A DNA stretch of 51,062 bases. It comes from Acidobacteriota bacterium (lineage in GTDB: Bacteria > Acidobacteriota > Thermoanaerobaculia > Thermoanaerobaculales > Sulfomarinibacteraceae). The stretch covers positions 1 through 51,062 of the forward strand of contig JAHECW010000014.1 of assembly GCA_024641545.1 (NCBI GenBank). The letters are read 5' to 3'. How positions within the stretch are numbered: the first letter of the stretch is position 1; every line of letters starts with the position of its first letter. The notes beneath the pieces are model-generated. The model searched no databases. It was not told the origin of the DNA and saw only the letters and a program-made list of their open reading frames with translations. The position numbers were made by a program, and so were the translations under genes. Shown piece by piece: positions 31,555 through 41,887 of this stretch.

Positions 31555-33032
31555 CACCACAACATGCCCATCCCATCGAGAAAGCGGCGCTTCGACCCGA
31601 GTTCGAGACGCATGGCCTCGACATCGTCGGGACCGAGTAGCTTCACCAGTTGGTCCACGACGACCTGCCGGTCGCCGTTGGTGCAGACGACGTCGAAATT
31701 GCGCAGGGTCAGCAGGCCGTCCAACAGCCCCTCGATTCGTCGATTGAATCCCCGATTGAGGATTGCAACCCCCGCCTCGGTGTTGTAATAGGCGGATCGA
31801 ATGTTGAAGTTCGACGAATGGACGATGGTGAGCTCATCATCGACGCGGACCACCTTCCCGTGAAGGGCGATCGGCGGCACGATCGAAGGGGCACACTCGG
31901 CCTTGGCGATCTCGAGGAGGAGATCGGGGTTCGCCTTCCATGCCCAGACTTGGGCCCCGGCCTCGGTCAGTCTGATCAGCGTCGGAAACGCCGCGAGTCG
32001 GATCGCACCGCCGCGGATCGCCGCTTCCCGGTCGTTGGTGATGATCCGAACCCGAACGCCGCGCGCGATCGCCTCGACCAGTGCATCCGTGAGCACCGTC
32101 TCGAAGTTCGGAAACGGCGTCATGATGTCGATCTCGCTCTCGGCGGCCTTGACCAGTTCCACGAGCAGGGCCGCCGTCGGCGCCCGATCCCAGACCATGC
32201 TGTTGTCGTAGAGCACCGCCACCGGGGTCTGGCCCGGCGGTGCCTCGTAGTCGGGGAAGAAGCGCTCGTTAACGTAGTCCTCGAGGGGAGATTCCCCATC
32301 CGGGAACCGTCCCGTGTCCCACAGGCTGCGGATTCGTCGCCGGATCGTTTCCGGGGGCCAGGTAAAGTGCCGTGCATCCGAGAGATCCTCCGCGACCGTC
32401 CACGACTTCAGCCAGATCATTTGGAGGTCCCAGACCGCCGCACCCTGGAGCAGCACACCGAAATCGAGCCACCAGTGCTGGGGATCGAAGTAGATATTCG
32501 AGTAGTTCCGCCCCCCGACGATCGCCTCGCGGCCGTCGCGGATCAGCAGTTTGTCGTGCATCCTCCCGTCGTACATGGGCGACATCCCCCAGGCGGTCCT
32601 GTTGTACGACTTGACGATCGCGCCCCCGGTCCGGACCTCGTTGAAGGCACGGCTGAACAGCTTCATGGCGGCGGCATCGGCCAGGCATCGCGCCATGAAC
32701 TCGTCGGAGTTCCGCCGCCGCGAGCGGACCACCTCGGCAAGGGCGTCCCTGAAACGGGTCCCGTACCTGTCTTCGCTCCAGCTGAAGGTGCTGATGAAGA
32801 TGTGGTGGTCGGCGGACTCCAGAAGATCCAGGCCCGCCTCCCACGCCCGTCGAGGATCGGACAGCAGCTCGACGCGGTTGTTCTCGGTCCACCGCGTCTT
32901 GCCGAACCTGACCACCAGTTCGGCGAGATCGGTCTCCTCCCCGGCGCCCACCTGGGATACCAGCCCCGTGCACGCCCCCAGAAAAAGGGCGGCGATGCGG
33001 CAGGCGGAGGAGACGAAACCAGCTCTTCTCAT
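31554..33032 (-). CDS. Exported phospholipase D-like (cardiolipin synthase-type) lipoprotein
   Basis: The 492-residue protein has two HKD motifs, the hallmark of the PLD superfamily: His159-Lys161-Asp166 (MHDKLLIRDG) with GGRNYSNIYFD, and His391-Lys393-Asp398 (LHGKVVRVDD) with SSNFNIRS. These enzymes hydrolyse or transfer phosphatidyl groups. The N-terminus is an export signal with a plausible lipobox (FLGAC, Cys21). The enzyme would thus sit in the periplasm or outer membrane, unlike the usual inner-membrane cardiolipin synthase. It heads an operon with the OMP-like and FxsA genes. Confidence 0.88.
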   Translation of the reverse strand: MRRAGFVSSACRIAALFLGACTGLVSQVGAGEETDLAELVVRFGKTRWTENNRVELLSDPRRAWEAGLDLLESADHHIFISTFSWSEDRYGTRFRDALAEVVRSRRRNSDEFMARCLADAAAMKLFSRAFNEVRTGGAIVKSYNRTAWGMSPMYDGRMHDKLLIRDGREAIVGGRNYSNIYFDPQHWWLDFGVLLQGAAVWDLQMIWLKSWTVAEDLSDARHFTWPPETIRRRIRSLWDTGRFPDGESPLEDYVNERFFPDYEAPPGQTPVAVLYDNSMVWDRAPTAALLVELVKAAESEIDIMTPFPNFETVLTDALVEAIARGVRVRIITNDREAAIRGGAIRLAAFPTLIRLTEAGAQVWAWKANPDLLLEIAKAECAPSIVPPIALHGKVVRVDDELTIVHSSNFNIRSAYYNTEAGVAILNRGFNRRIEGLLDGLLTLRNFDVVCTNGDRQVVVDQLVKLLGPDDVEAMRLELGSKRRFLDGMGMLW

Positions 33033-33210
33033 GGCGACGGAACTCTACCAGAACCGGTCGGCGGCAGGACTTCGGGTCTCGATCGCTCAACCGATCCGCA
33101 GTATCCTTTTACCCGCGATCTCGTAGCGAAGGTACATGCGCGCACCGAGTACGGGACCAATTGCAAAAGATCGGGCACAATACTGCTGAAGAAAACACAA
33201 GGAGCCACCC
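33033..33210. other. Divergent promoter region, no clear boxes
   Basis: This 178-bp gap separates the leftward PLD-like gene and the rightward YIP1 gene, so both promoters should be here. I see no near-consensus -35/-10 pair. The only clear signal is the ribosome site AAGGAGCC before the YIP1 start. Confidence 0.4.
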
Positions 33211-33984
33211 ATGGATGAGACCAGCGACCGTCCGAGTTACGAACCGGCCGAATCGACGACCCCCGCGCCGGGACCGACCGCGAGGATCAGCAGTTTCCAA
33301 CGGCTGATCAAGGTGTTCTTCTCGCCGGGCGAGGTCTTCGAGGACATCAGAACCAAACCGAGCTGGCTGGTGGTGCTCATCGCCATGATGATCCTGACCG
33401 TCGGAGCGCAGGCGATCATCCTGCCGCACATGGACAACGAGGCGACCCTGCGGGCGAGACTCGGCGACCGCGCTCAGGAAATCAGCGACCAGCAGATCGA
33501 ACAGATGCTCGCCGGCAGCGAGAAGATCACTCGCTTCATCCCCATCATCACCGCGGTTGTGGTGCCGGTCATGTGGGCGATCCTGGCCGCGATCTTCCTC
33601 TTGATGCTCAAGATGGTCGGCTCCGAGACCGACTTCGTGACCACCTTGTCGGCGACCCTGCACGCCTACTGGCCGGCCTCGGTCGTGGCAACGGTGTTGA
33701 TGGTGACGCTGATCCAACGCGTCGACAAGATCACCGAGCAGGAGATCCCCAACCTGGTGAAATCACACCTCGGGGTGCTCCTGCCCGCCGACGCGCCGGC
33801 CTGGCTCAGCTCCATGGCCGGCACCTTCAGCATCTTCAACATCTGGACTCTCGCCCTGCTCGTTATCGGGTTCAAGATCGTCGGCCGCCTGCCGACCGCC
33901 CGTGCCGCCGTCGCCGTGCTCGTCCCCTGGGCGGTCTGGCTCGTCGGCAAGGCCGGCATGGGCGCGCTCCAGGCTCTGTTTTAG
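33211..33984 (+). CDS. YIP1-family integral membrane protein
   Basis: The 257-residue protein has a Pro/Thr-rich cytosolic N-terminus, the YIP1 entry motif (FQRLIKVFFSPGEVFEDIRT) and about five membrane helices (VVLIAMMILTVGAQAIIL, VVVPVMWAILAAIFLLML, WPASVVATVLMVTLI, IWTLALLVIGFKIVG, AAVAVLVPWAVWLVG). Bacterial YIP1 proteins have no defined activity, although several sit beside transporters. Here it precedes the ABC export genes by 15 bp and is probably co-transcribed. Ribosome site AAGGAG precedes the ATG. Confidence 0.88.
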   Translation: MDETSDRPSYEPAESTTPAPGPTARISSFQRLIKVFFSPGEVFEDIRTKPSWLVVLIAMMILTVGAQAIILPHMDNEATLRARLGDRAQEISDQQIEQMLAGSEKITRFIPIITAVVVPVMWAILAAIFLLMLKMVGSETDFVTTLSATLHAYWPASVVATVLMVTLIQRVDKITEQEIPNLVKSHLGVLLPADAPAWLSSMAGTFSIFNIWTLALLVIGFKIVGRLPTARAAVAVLVPWAVWLVGKAGMGALQALF

Positions 33985-33999
33985 CAATCGGGAAAGGTC

Positions 34000-35256
34000 A
34001 TGATGAAGAAGCCACTGATCGGAGCCGCCATCGTCGCGATTCTCGCGCTGGTCGTCTGGGCCTCATTGAGGGACAGCAAGCCTCGCGGGATCAAGGTTGA
34101 TACCGAGGCCGCCAAACACCGCACGGTCTCGTCGCGGGTCAAGGCGACCGGTGAGATCACACCCGAGAAGAAGGTCGAAATTTCGGCCAAGGTGGTGGGA
34201 GAGATCATCGACCTGCCCGTGGTCGAGGGCCAGGAGGTTTCGGCCGGCCAACTTCTCGTCGAGATCGAACGCGACCTCTACGAAGGCGCGCGTGACCAGG
34301 CCCGGGCGGCGCTGCGGCAGGCGGAGGTCTCGAGCCGCCGCATCGACGTCCAGCTCGCGGACGCCCGCCGGAACCTCCACCGGATCGAACAGCTCCACCG
34401 CGATCAACTCGTCAGCCAGGACGCGTTGGAACAGGCGCAGCTCGCCGTGGACACCGCCGAGGTCGAGCTCCAGTCCCAGGTTCACACCATCGACCAGTAC
34501 CGCTCGGCGCTCAAACGGGCCACCGACGACCTCGCCCGCACCACCATCCGATCACCCATGGACGGGGTCCTGATCCAGCTCGACGCCGAAAAGGGCGAGA
34601 CGGTGGTCCCCGGCTCGACCAACCTCCCCGGTTCGGTGATCATGACGGTGGCGGACATGTCGCGTCTGCTCGCCGAGGTCGAGGTCAGCGAGATCGACGT
34701 GGTCGGCGTCGAGCTCGGCCAGACGGCAGAGGTCACCGTCGACGCTCTCGGCAAGGACGAACCCGAGATCGGCCACGTGGTCGAGATCGCCACCTCCGGA
34801 CGCCGCGATCCGGCCCAGGGCACCATCCGTTTCAGGGTCAAGATCGCCCTCGACGATCCCGACCCCTCGCTCCGACCCGCCATGACGGCCAAGGTGGACA
34901 TCCTGACCGCGACCCGGGAAAACGTCCTCTCGGTGCCCATCCAGGCGGTCGTGAAACGAACCGTCGACGACGATGGCGGGGAGGTTCACGGAAGCGCCGC
35001 GGAAGGCCTCGACGAAATCGACGTGGTGTACGTGATCGTCGACGGAAAGGCCGCCGTCCGACCGGTGACGACCGGGGTGGCGGATGTGCTTCACGTCGAG
35101 ATCGCCGACGGGCTCAGCCCGGACGAGGTCGTCGTGATCGGCCCCTACCGAACATTGAAGAAACTCAAGGCCGGCGAGGCCGTGACCGCGGAAACGAAAT
35201 CGCAAGCCGACGACGACGAGGACGACTCGGGCAGCGTCGAGGTGCGCGTCGACTGA
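34000..35256 (+). CDS. Periplasmic adaptor (MacA/HlyD-type) of an ABC exporter
   Basis: The 418-residue membrane-fusion protein has an N-terminal anchor ([18 protein letters not shown]). A lipoyl half-motif follows ([20 protein letters not shown]), then an alpha-helical hairpin (about 85-165, [20 protein letters not shown]), the second lipoyl half ([20 protein letters not shown]) and beta-barrel and membrane-proximal domains. Such adaptors link inner-membrane MacB-type pumps to a TolC-like channel. The tail is acidic ([12 protein letters not shown]). Its stop overlaps the ATPase start (TGATG). No TolC gene is in the window. Confidence 0.93.
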   Translation: MMKKPLIGAAIVAILALVVWASLRDSKPRGIKVDTEAAKHRTVSSRVKATGEITPEKKVEISAKVVGEIIDLPVVEGQEVSAGQLLVEIERDLYEGARDQARAALRQAEVSSRRIDVQLADARRNLHRIEQLHRDQLVSQDALEQAQLAVDTAEVELQSQVHTIDQYRSALKRATDDLARTTIRSPMDGVLIQLDAEKGETVVPGSTNLPGSVIMTVADMSRLLAEVEVSEIDVVGVELGQTAEVTVDALGKDEPEIGHVVEIATSGRRDPAQGTIRFRVKIALDDPDPSLRPAMTAKVDILTATRENVLSVPIQAVVKRTVDDDGGEVHGSAAEGLDEIDVVYVIVDGKAAVRPVTTGVADVLHVEIADGLSPDEVVVIGPYRTLKKLKAGEAVTAETKSQADDDEDDSGSVEVRVD

Positions 35257-35957
35257 TGTTGATCTCCATCGCCAAACTCCGCAAGATCTACCGAATGGGC
35301 GAAATCGAGGTCCGCGCCCTCGACGGGGTCGATCTCGAGGTCGATGCCGGCAACTATCTCGCCATCATGGGACCCTCGGGTTCCGGCAAGTCGACCTTGA
35401 TGAACCTCATCGGTTGCCTGGACACACCGACCAGCGGGGAGTACATCCTCAACGGACACGCCGTATCCGGTCTCGACGACAGCGAGCTCGCCCACATTCG
35501 CAACCGGGAGATCGGTTTCGTCTTCCAAACCTTCAATCTCCTCAGCCGGGCCACCGCCCTCGCCAATGTCGAGTTGCCGCTGATCTACGCCCGGATGCCC
35601 GCCGCCAAGCGCCGCCAGCGGGCGCTCGAGGCCCTTGATCGGGTCGGTCTGGGCGACCGCGTCAAACACCAGCCCAACGAGCTTTCCGGTGGCCAACGGC
35701 AACGTGTCGCGGTGGCGCGGGCCCTGGTCAACCGCCCGTCGATTTTGCTTGCCGATGAACCCACCGGCAACCTCGACTCGAAGACCTCCGAGGAGATCAT
35801 GGCCCTCTTCGACGAACTCAACGCATCGGGGAACACCATCGTGCTCGTCACCCACGAGGAAGACATCGCCGATCACGCTCATCGAACCATCCGGCTGCTC
35901 GACGGCCGAATCACCAGTGACGGACGCCGGGGTGACGGTGGCGGGGTCCGATCATGA
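35256..35957 (+). CDS. ABC transporter ATP-binding protein (MacB/LolD type)
   Basis: The 233-residue ATPase has Walker A (GPSGSGKST, about 40-48), Q-loop ([10 protein letters not shown]), signature ([15 protein letters not shown]), Walker B ([15 protein letters not shown]) and the H-loop (VTHEED), all intact. The sequence type is that of LolD/MacB exporters. In MacB the ATPase and permease are fused, but here they are separate. The start overlaps the adaptor stop and the end overlaps the permease start (ATGA), giving strict co-translation. Confidence 0.96.
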   Translation: MLISIAKLRKIYRMGEIEVRALDGVDLEVDAGNYLAIMGPSGSGKSTLMNLIGCLDTPTSGEYILNGHAVSGLDDSELAHIRNREIGFVFQTFNLLSRATALANVELPLIYARMPAAKRRQRALEALDRVGLGDRVKHQPNELSGGQRQRVAVARALVNRPSILLADEPTGNLDSKTSEEIMALFDELNASGNTIVLVTHEEDIADHAHRTIRLLDGRITSDGRRGDGGGVRS

Positions 35958-37168
35958 TCTGGGACAACTTCCGCATCGCGCTGCAGGCCATCCGGGCCAA
36001 CAAGATGCGCTCACTGCTGACCATGCTCGGGATCATCATCGGCGTCGCAGCGGTGATCGCCGTGGTGTCCATCGTCCAGGGTCTCAACTACGTGATTGCG
36101 ACCCAGTTCGAAGGCGTTGGGGTGACCTACATCATGGTCTTCCCGAGACAGGACCTCCAGGACCCGGATCTCGCCGGTCGCGAGGTCACGCTGACCTACG
36201 ATGACGGCATCGCCGTCATGGAGCAGGCGGCGGGCCTCGAGCTCTTCAACCCGGTCTTTTACCGCGGCGAACAGACTCGATCCGGAGATCGGCGCCACCC
36301 GACCATGCTCCTCGGCGTCGGCCCGTCTCACCAGGAGGTCTCCAACCACTGGGTCGACCGCGGCCGATTCTTCTCCGATCTCGATCTCCAGCGCGCCGCG
36401 CGGGTCGCCCTCATCGGCCGCAAGGTCATCGAGGAGCTCGAGCTCGAAGAACCGATCCTGGGATCCGACCTCATCGTCGGCGCCTCGACCTTCACCATCA
36501 TCGGCATCATGGAGTACAAAGGCGAGATGATGGGCCAGAACCAGGACGACTTCGTTCTCCTGCCGATCACCACCGCCCGCGACATCTACGGCGTCGATGC
36601 CGTCAAACAGCTCCGGCTCGACTTCAAGGCCACCAGCCCCGAAACCGTGGATCTCGCCAAGGACCAGATCGGAGAGGTTCTCAGGCGACGCCATCGGATC
36701 CCGGAAGGCACCAAGGACGACTTCCGCGTCCTTCTCCAGGAGGAGTTGCTCGAACGCACCGGCGCCATCCTGGGGACGGTGACATCGGTGGTCGGCGGTG
36801 TGGTCAGCATCGCACTCCTCGTCGGCGGGATCGGCATCATGAACATCATGCTGGTATCGGTCACCGAACGGACCCGTGAGATCGGCGTCCGCAAGGCCGT
36901 CGGCGCCCGAAAATCGGACATCCTGGTCCAGTTCCTCACCGAAGCCGTCACCATCTCGCTCGTGGGCGGGCTCATCGGCATCCTCGGCGGCTGGGGGCTC
37001 GGAATCCTCGGCGCCAAGGCCATCCCGGGCTTCCCTCCGGCCCACGTGCCGATCTGGGCCATCGCCCTCGCCTTCGGCTTCGCCGCCCTCGTCGGGGTCT
37101 TCTTCGGCACCTACCCGGCCGCCAAAGCCGCAAGCCTCGATCCCATCGACGCTTTGCGCTACGAGTGA
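35954..37168 (+). CDS. ABC transporter permease (FtsX/MacB type)
   Basis: The 404-residue permease has one N-terminal membrane helix preceded by [20 protein letters not shown], the MacB signature. A large periplasmic domain (about 45-270) follows, then three C-terminal helices, with [20 protein letters not shown] and [19 protein letters not shown] typical of FtsX domains. MacB-type systems are mechanotransmission pumps exporting peptides, lipoproteins or antibiotics from the periplasm. The substrate is unknown. Its stop lies 5 bp before AT-rich repeat copy C. Confidence 0.95.
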   Translation: MIWDNFRIALQAIRANKMRSLLTMLGIIIGVAAVIAVVSIVQGLNYVIATQFEGVGVTYIMVFPRQDLQDPDLAGREVTLTYDDGIAVMEQAAGLELFNPVFYRGEQTRSGDRRHPTMLLGVGPSHQEVSNHWVDRGRFFSDLDLQRAARVALIGRKVIEELELEEPILGSDLIVGASTFTIIGIMEYKGEMMGQNQDDFVLLPITTARDIYGVDAVKQLRLDFKATSPETVDLAKDQIGEVLRRRHRIPEGTKDDFRVLLQEELLERTGAILGTVTSVVGGVVSIALLVGGIGIMNIMLVSVTERTREIGVRKAVGARKSDILVQFLTEAVTISLVGGLIGILGGWGLGILGAKAIPGFPPAHVPIWAIALAFGFAALVGVFFGTYPAAKAASLDPIDALRYE

Positions 37169-37172
37169 ATCT

Positions 37173-37251
37173 GAATTCTCAATTCTCAATTGCATCGTAG
37201 TTGACCCGGATGGGGCTGCGATGTAATTGAGAATTAAGAATTTAGAATTGG
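37173..37251. repeat. AT-rich inverted repeat, copy C (convergent junction)
   Basis: Left arm 37173-37200 (GAATTCTCAATTCTCAATTG then CATCGTAG) and right arm 37216-37251 (CTGCGATGTAATTGAGAATT then AAGAATTTAGAATTGG) pair at about 24 of 28 positions, with a 15-nt GC-rich loop. It fills the gap between the convergent permease and MCP genes. Confidence 0.92.
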
Positions 37252-37254
37252 ATT

Positions 37255-39285
37255 TCAGTACTTGAATCGTCCCAGGACACGCTGCAGATCCCCCGACATC
37301 TCCGCGAGTTCGTCGGCGCCTTCCCTCGATGACAGCGATGCGGCCGCGGTCTCCTGAACCGCCGCGGCGATCCCCGCGATCCGCTCTGCGATCTCACGCG
37401 AGCCGGTCGCGGCCTCCGATACCGCGTGCGCGATTTCGGCGGTCGTGGCCGTCTGTTCCTCGACGCCACTGGCGATGATGGTCTGGATGTCGTGGATCTT
37501 TTCGATGATCGTGGTGATCTCGTTGATCGCCTCGCCGGCGACGACGGTCTGTTCCGAGATGGTCCGTGCGGTGGAGCTGATCTCTTCGGTCGCCTGCGCC
37601 GTCTGGTTGGCGAGCTTCTTGACCTCATCCGCGACCACGGCAAATCCCCTGCCGGCTTCCCCGGCTCGGGCGGCCTCGATGGTGGCGTTGAGGGCAAGCA
37701 GATTGGTCTGCTCGGCGATGGCGTAGATCACCCTGACGACGGCGCCGATGTTCGTCCCACTCTCCGACAGCTGATCGAAGGTTCCCTTGGTCGACACCGC
37801 GATGTCGACCGCGCTCGTCGCGACCCGTGCCGCCTCCGATGCGTTGGCCGCGATCTCGCGGGTGTTTGCGTTGAGTTCCTCGGTGGCGGTCGCCACCGAA
37901 TCGACATTGGCGCTCACCTGTTCCGCCGCCGCCGACACCAGCCCGGCCTGGCTCGAACTCTCGTCGTTGGCCGTCGCGATCTGTTGCGCGAGACTGCGCA
38001 TCTGCGTCGCCGCTCCCGAGAGTGACTTCGCCTTTGACCCGATGGTCTCGAGGTCTCCTTGAATGTTCTCGACAAAGGTGTTGAACGTCGTTCCGAGACG
38101 GCCGATTTCATCGTCGGTGGTGACACTCACCCGTCGGGTGAGATCGGCCTCGCCGCCGGCGACGTCGAGGAATCGCTCGAGAAGCTCCTGAATCGGCTTC
38201 GTGACGACCCAGCGGCTCACCGACAGGGTGACGCCACCGATCGCCAGGATCGTGAAGAGGATGGCGATCACGGTCATGGTGACGCTTGCGCGGATGGGAG
38301 CGGTGATGAGGTCTCTCGGCACGACAATGCCGAGTGTCCAGTTGAAGTACGGGGAATCGGAGCGGATCGGTGTCGAGAAGACCAGCTTCTGCTCACCATG
38401 GAACGTCAAGGGAAACGCGCCGTAGTCGCCGGCCAGCAGTCGGTCGCTCAATTCAGAAAATCCCTCGGCGTCGAGGTCTGCCCTTCGATCGAGGCCTGCC
38501 AGCTTCATCTCGTCATTGTCGGCGCCTCCCGCCTCGGACGGGTCTCCGGGGAGGGCGTCGTCTCCAGCCTTGATGCCGGGAAAGTAGATGACCTCTCCCA
38601 CGTCATCGACGAGGAAGGCCTCACCCTCACCTTCGAAATGAATCGAGCGAACGAGACGCCCGACCGATTCCATCGAGACATCCGCCCCTCCGACGCCCAA
38701 CAGGGTACCGTTGCTGAGGTAGCGGGTGGTTTGGATGGTGACCGCCTCGGTGCCGGTGACGAGGTCGATGGTGGGCGAGGCCAGATAGAGGCGATCGACC
38801 TGGACGGCCTCCAGCCACCAGGGCCGGGTATTGACCCGGTACCCCGGGAGTTCCACCCGCCCGTCGGGTGTTTCGGGAATTCGATTGGAGAAGTAGTCGC
38901 CCGAGTCCGCATCGGCGAAAAAGACCGCTCGAACATCCTTTTCCCCGGCCGCGATGGCATCGAAATAGTCGATGGTCTCCTTGAAATCGCGATCATCAAG
39001 GACCGGAGCGCGATACTCACTGTAGGCTTGAAAGAAAATCTCGAGCCGCGGATCGGCGAGCAGCGTGGTCACGATCCTCGCCCGCTCGGCGAAGAACCGT
39101 CGGATTTCCTGGGCGTTGGACTCGAGCATCCGCGAGACCTCGATGTGGACCTGATCACTGGCCAGACTCGAGGCGTAGTTCACCGCGATGATGCCGAGAA
39201 TCGTCAGTGCGACGGCGATGGACCCCCCGACAAAAACGGCGATCTTTCGATTGATGTTTTTCAGTTTGAGATCGGCAAACGCCAT
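37255..39285 (-). CDS. Methyl-accepting chemotaxis protein with dCache sensor
   Basis: The 676-residue transducer has TM1 (about 14-38) and a large periplasmic dCache-type domain (about 45-320). Markers in that domain are [49 protein letters not shown] and [18 protein letters not shown]2 (about 332-355), a HAMP linker and a long signalling coiled coil follow, with the conserved tip [20 protein letters not shown]. dCache domains bind small ligands such as amino acids or carboxylates; the ligand is unknown. I chose ATG 39285 (GGGGTGG upstream) over GTG 39336. There is no C-terminal pentapeptide for CheR tethering. It diverges from cheA. Confidence 0.93.
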   Translation of the reverse strand: MAFADLKLKNINRKIAVFVGGSIAVALTILGIIAVNYASSLASDQVHIEVSRMLESNAQEIRRFFAERARIVTTLLADPRLEIFFQAYSEYRAPVLDDRDFKETIDYFDAIAAGEKDVRAVFFADADSGDYFSNRIPETPDGRVELPGYRVNTRPWWLEAVQVDRLYLASPTIDLVTGTEAVTIQTTRYLSNGTLLGVGGADVSMESVGRLVRSIHFEGEGEAFLVDDVGEVIYFPGIKAGDDALPGDPSEAGGADNDEMKLAGLDRRADLDAEGFSELSDRLLAGDYGAFPLTFHGEQKLVFSTPIRSDSPYFNWTLGIVVPRDLITAPIRASVTMTVIAILFTILAIGGVTLSVSRWVVTKPIQELLERFLDVAGGEADLTRRVSVTTDDEIGRLGTTFNTFVENIQGDLETIGSKAKSLSGAATQMRSLAQQIATANDESSSQAGLVSAAAEQVSANVDSVATATEELNANTREIAANASEAARVATSAVDIAVSTKGTFDQLSESGTNIGAVVRVIYAIAEQTNLLALNATIEAARAGEAGRGFAVVADEVKKLANQTAQATEEISSTARTISEQTVVAGEAINEITTIIEKIHDIQTIIASGVEEQTATTAEIAHAVSEAATGSREIAERIAGIAAAVQETAAASLSSREGADELAEMSGDLQRVLGRFKY

Positions 39286-39622
39286 GAACCACCCCGTTGT
39301 ACTGCTGAGATGCAAAGCGGCCGGAAAGAAGGCCACTCTATTTCAGTTTAGCAGCAATCCGCCGAATCGACGGACACGACCGGCGATGACGACCCTACGT
39401 GCCTGGAAGCGGATGTTGCGGTATGCTTGGATTCGGCGTCTCGAATTGACACGCTCGGGCTCGGTCGATGCCCGTCCCGTGGTCACGGAGACCGGCACGT
39501 TGTTTGCTGCGAGTTTCATTGGCGAAACGATGGAGAGTCCGCCTCGCCATGGTTTTCGAAGGACTCCGATCCTCGGGCGCGGCGCACCCGGGGACGAAAC
39601 CCGGTCCGAAGGGGGTACGAGA
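39286..39622. other. Divergent intergenic region between MCP and cheA
   Basis: This 337-bp gap must hold promoters for both signalling transcription units. A perfect TTGACA lies at 39446-39451 rightward, but no acceptable -10 is found 16-18 bp further on. I see no sigma28-type (TAAA-N15-GCCGATAA) promoter in either direction. Confidence 0.4.
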
Positions 39623-41887
39623 ATGGGTGGCATGTCCGCCATCATCGCCGAGTTCCTGGCAGAAAGTGTCGAAAACCTCGACATCGTGGATCAGGATATT
39701 GTCACGCTCGAAAAAGACTCGTCCAACGTCGAGGTCATCGAGCGTGTCTTTCGGACGATTCACACGATCAAGGGCACCTGCGGATTCCTGGCTTTCAGCA
39801 AGCTGGAAGCGGTGACCCACTCTGCCGAAACCGTCCTGGCCCTCGTTCGGGACGGCAGCCTCGACCTGACGCCCGAAATCACGACGACGCTGCTCAAGGC
39901 GATTGACAGCGTTCGCGAGATCCTCGCCCACATCGAAAAGGACGAGACCGAAGGCGACGGCGACTACTCGGAGATCGCCCGGGAACTGGATGCCATCGAT
40001 CAATCGGTCGCGAAGGGAAAAAAAAAGCCCGCCCCGAGGGCGAAGGGGCGAGCCGCCGATAAGGTCGAGTCCAAACCGAAACCGCCCCCAAAAAAGGTGA
40101 CCCGGGGTCGTTCTGAAGCGGTGACGAAGGAGACCGCCAAGCGGGATCTCGACACCAGGGACACCCCGACATCGGCCGACCCGGTCGGCCCGACAGTTGG
40201 CGAATCCAGCTTGCGAGTCGACATCTCGGTGCTCGATCAACTGATGAATCTCGTCGGAGAACTGGTCCTCGCACGAAACCAGATCAGCCAGAATCTGGAC
40301 AACAACAGCAGTCTTGCGCTCACCACGGCATCTCAGCGACTCGACTCCATCACCGGCGAACTCCAGGAAGCGGTGATGCGCGCCCGGATGCAGCCGATCA
40401 GCTCGATTCTCTCCTCTCTGCCTCGGTTTGTTCGAGATCTCGCGATTGCCTCGGGCAAGGAGCTGACGATCGACATTCAGGGTCAGGAGACCGATCTCGA
40501 CAAATCGGTCCTCGAGGCGATCAAGACGTCTCTCCTCCACCTGGTCCGAAACGCCGTCGATCATGGCATCGAGGCGCCGGATGACCGCGAGGCCGCCGGC
40601 AAGCCCCGGGCCGGGAAGATCACACTCAGAGCGGCTCACGAGGGCGGCAGCGTGGCCATCGAGGTTCGCGACGACGGCAAGGGCCTCGACTCGGAGCGGA
40701 TCCTCGAACAGGCGATCTCGGCCGGGATCACGAGTCCCGAGATGGCGGCGGAGCTGACCGGCAGCCAGATCGAGCAATTTGTCTTTCGAGCCGGTTTTTC
40801 GACCGCACGGGAAGTCACCAACGTCTCCGGCCGCGGTGTTGGACTCGATGTCGTCCGCACCAACGTGGAGAGCATCGGTGGTCTCGTCGAAATGCAATCC
40901 GAACCAACGCAGGGAACCACTTTCAAGATCAAGATTCCTCTCACCCTGGCCATCGTCTCGGTGATCCTCGTCCGCGCCGGGGGACAGCGGTTCGCCCTGC
41001 CCCAGGCCTCCGTCGTCGAGCTGGTCCGTCTCGGGCGAGGCAAAAACGAGCTCGGGATCGAAAGGCTCCACGGAGTCCCGGTCTACCGTCTCAGGGGCAA
41101 CCTCCTCCCCCTGGTCACCCTGTCCGAAGAACTCGGTCTCTCATCATCGGGCGCCGGCTCGGCGGAGAGCATCGTCGTTCTCCAGGGCGACAGTCGACAG
41201 TTCGGGTTGCTGGTTGACTCGATCGACGATTCCCAGGAGATCGTTGTCAAACCTCTCGGGCGGCGCCTCTCCGGCCTGCCCTTTGCCGGGGCGACCATTC
41301 TCGGAGACGGGTCCATCACCCTCATTCTCGATGTCTTCCGCGTCGGACTCGCGGCGGGCGTCGTCTCCGACGGCAGGGCCCGATCGATGTCGGCCGACCC
41401 GGCGGCGCCGTCAACCCCAGCCCCCGGCCTCAAACGGGTCCTCCTGCTCCAGGGGACGGACGATGAGCGGATGGCGCTCGACCTCAGCCGCGTCTCGCGC
41501 CTCGAGTCCCTCGATCGCTCCCGCATCGAACGGGTCGGCGACAACCTCGTGGTTCAGTACCGTGGCGAGATCCTGCCGATCATCGATCTTCAGCGCGCGC
41601 TCCCGGAACGACGGACCAACCGACGCAACGAGCAGGCGGACAACGCCGACGAAGCCTCGGTTGTGATCTGTACCATCGACGGCCGCTCGTGCGGACTCCT
41701 CGTCCACCGGATCCTCGATATCGTCGACGCAAACCTCAAGGACGCAACAACCGGGAGCCGAAAAGGCATCGAAGCCTGCTCGGTCATCTCCGGCAGGATC
41801 AATGAAATCATTGATCTCGCAGCGGTGATTCGGCTGGTCGATCCGGACTTCTTCAGCAGGGTCGTTTCGACCGAGGGCAAGCAATGA
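39623..41887 (+). CDS. cheA: CheA histidine kinase with two CheW-like domains
   Basis: The 754-residue kinase autophosphorylates and passes phosphate to CheY and CheB. The HPt domain (1-105) carries His47 (TIHTIKGTCGF). A basic linker (about 130-165, GKKKPAPRAKGRAADKV) is followed by the dimerisation helix (about 204, LDQLMNLVGELVLARNQ) and the ATPase domain (N box HLVRNAVDHG about 305, G boxes DDGKGLD and GRGVGLDVV). Two successive CheW-like domains complete it (about 440-575 and 603-745), where typical CheA has one. I placed the start at ATG 39623, after GGGGG, because the HPt domain begins there; ATG 39632 is an alternative. It heads the che operon. Confidence 0.95.
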   Translation: MGGMSAIIAEFLAESVENLDIVDQDIVTLEKDSSNVEVIERVFRTIHTIKGTCGFLAFSKLEAVTHSAETVLALVRDGSLDLTPEITTTLLKAIDSVREILAHIEKDETEGDGDYSEIARELDAIDQSVAKGKKKPAPRAKGRAADKVESKPKPPPKKVTRGRSEAVTKETAKRDLDTRDTPTSADPVGPTVGESSLRVDISVLDQLMNLVGELVLARNQISQNLDNNSSLALTTASQRLDSITGELQEAVMRARMQPISSILSSLPRFVRDLAIASGKELTIDIQGQETDLDKSVLEAIKTSLLHLVRNAVDHGIEAPDDREAAGKPRAGKITLRAAHEGGSVAIEVRDDGKGLDSERILEQAISAGITSPEMAAELTGSQIEQFVFRAGFSTAREVTNVSGRGVGLDVVRTNVESIGGLVEMQSEPTQGTTFKIKIPLTLAIVSVILVRAGGQRFALPQASVVELVRLGRGKNELGIERLHGVPVYRLRGNLLPLVTLSEELGLSSSGAGSAESIVVLQGDSRQFGLLVDSIDDSQEIVVKPLGRRLSGLPFAGATILGDGSITLILDVFRVGLAAGVVSDGRARSMSADPAAPSTPAPGLKRVLLLQGTDDERMALDLSRVSRLESLDRSRIERVGDNLVVQYRGEILPIIDLQRALPERRTNRRNEQADNADEASVVICTIDGRSCGLLVHRILDIVDANLKDATTGSRKGIEACSVISGRINEIIDLAAVIRLVDPDFFSRVVSTEGKQ

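Noticed and set aside
39446-39474. TTGACA at 39446-39451 as the che operon promoter
   Set aside because: No acceptable -10 hexamer at 16-18 bp spacing (TGCCCG, GCCCGT).
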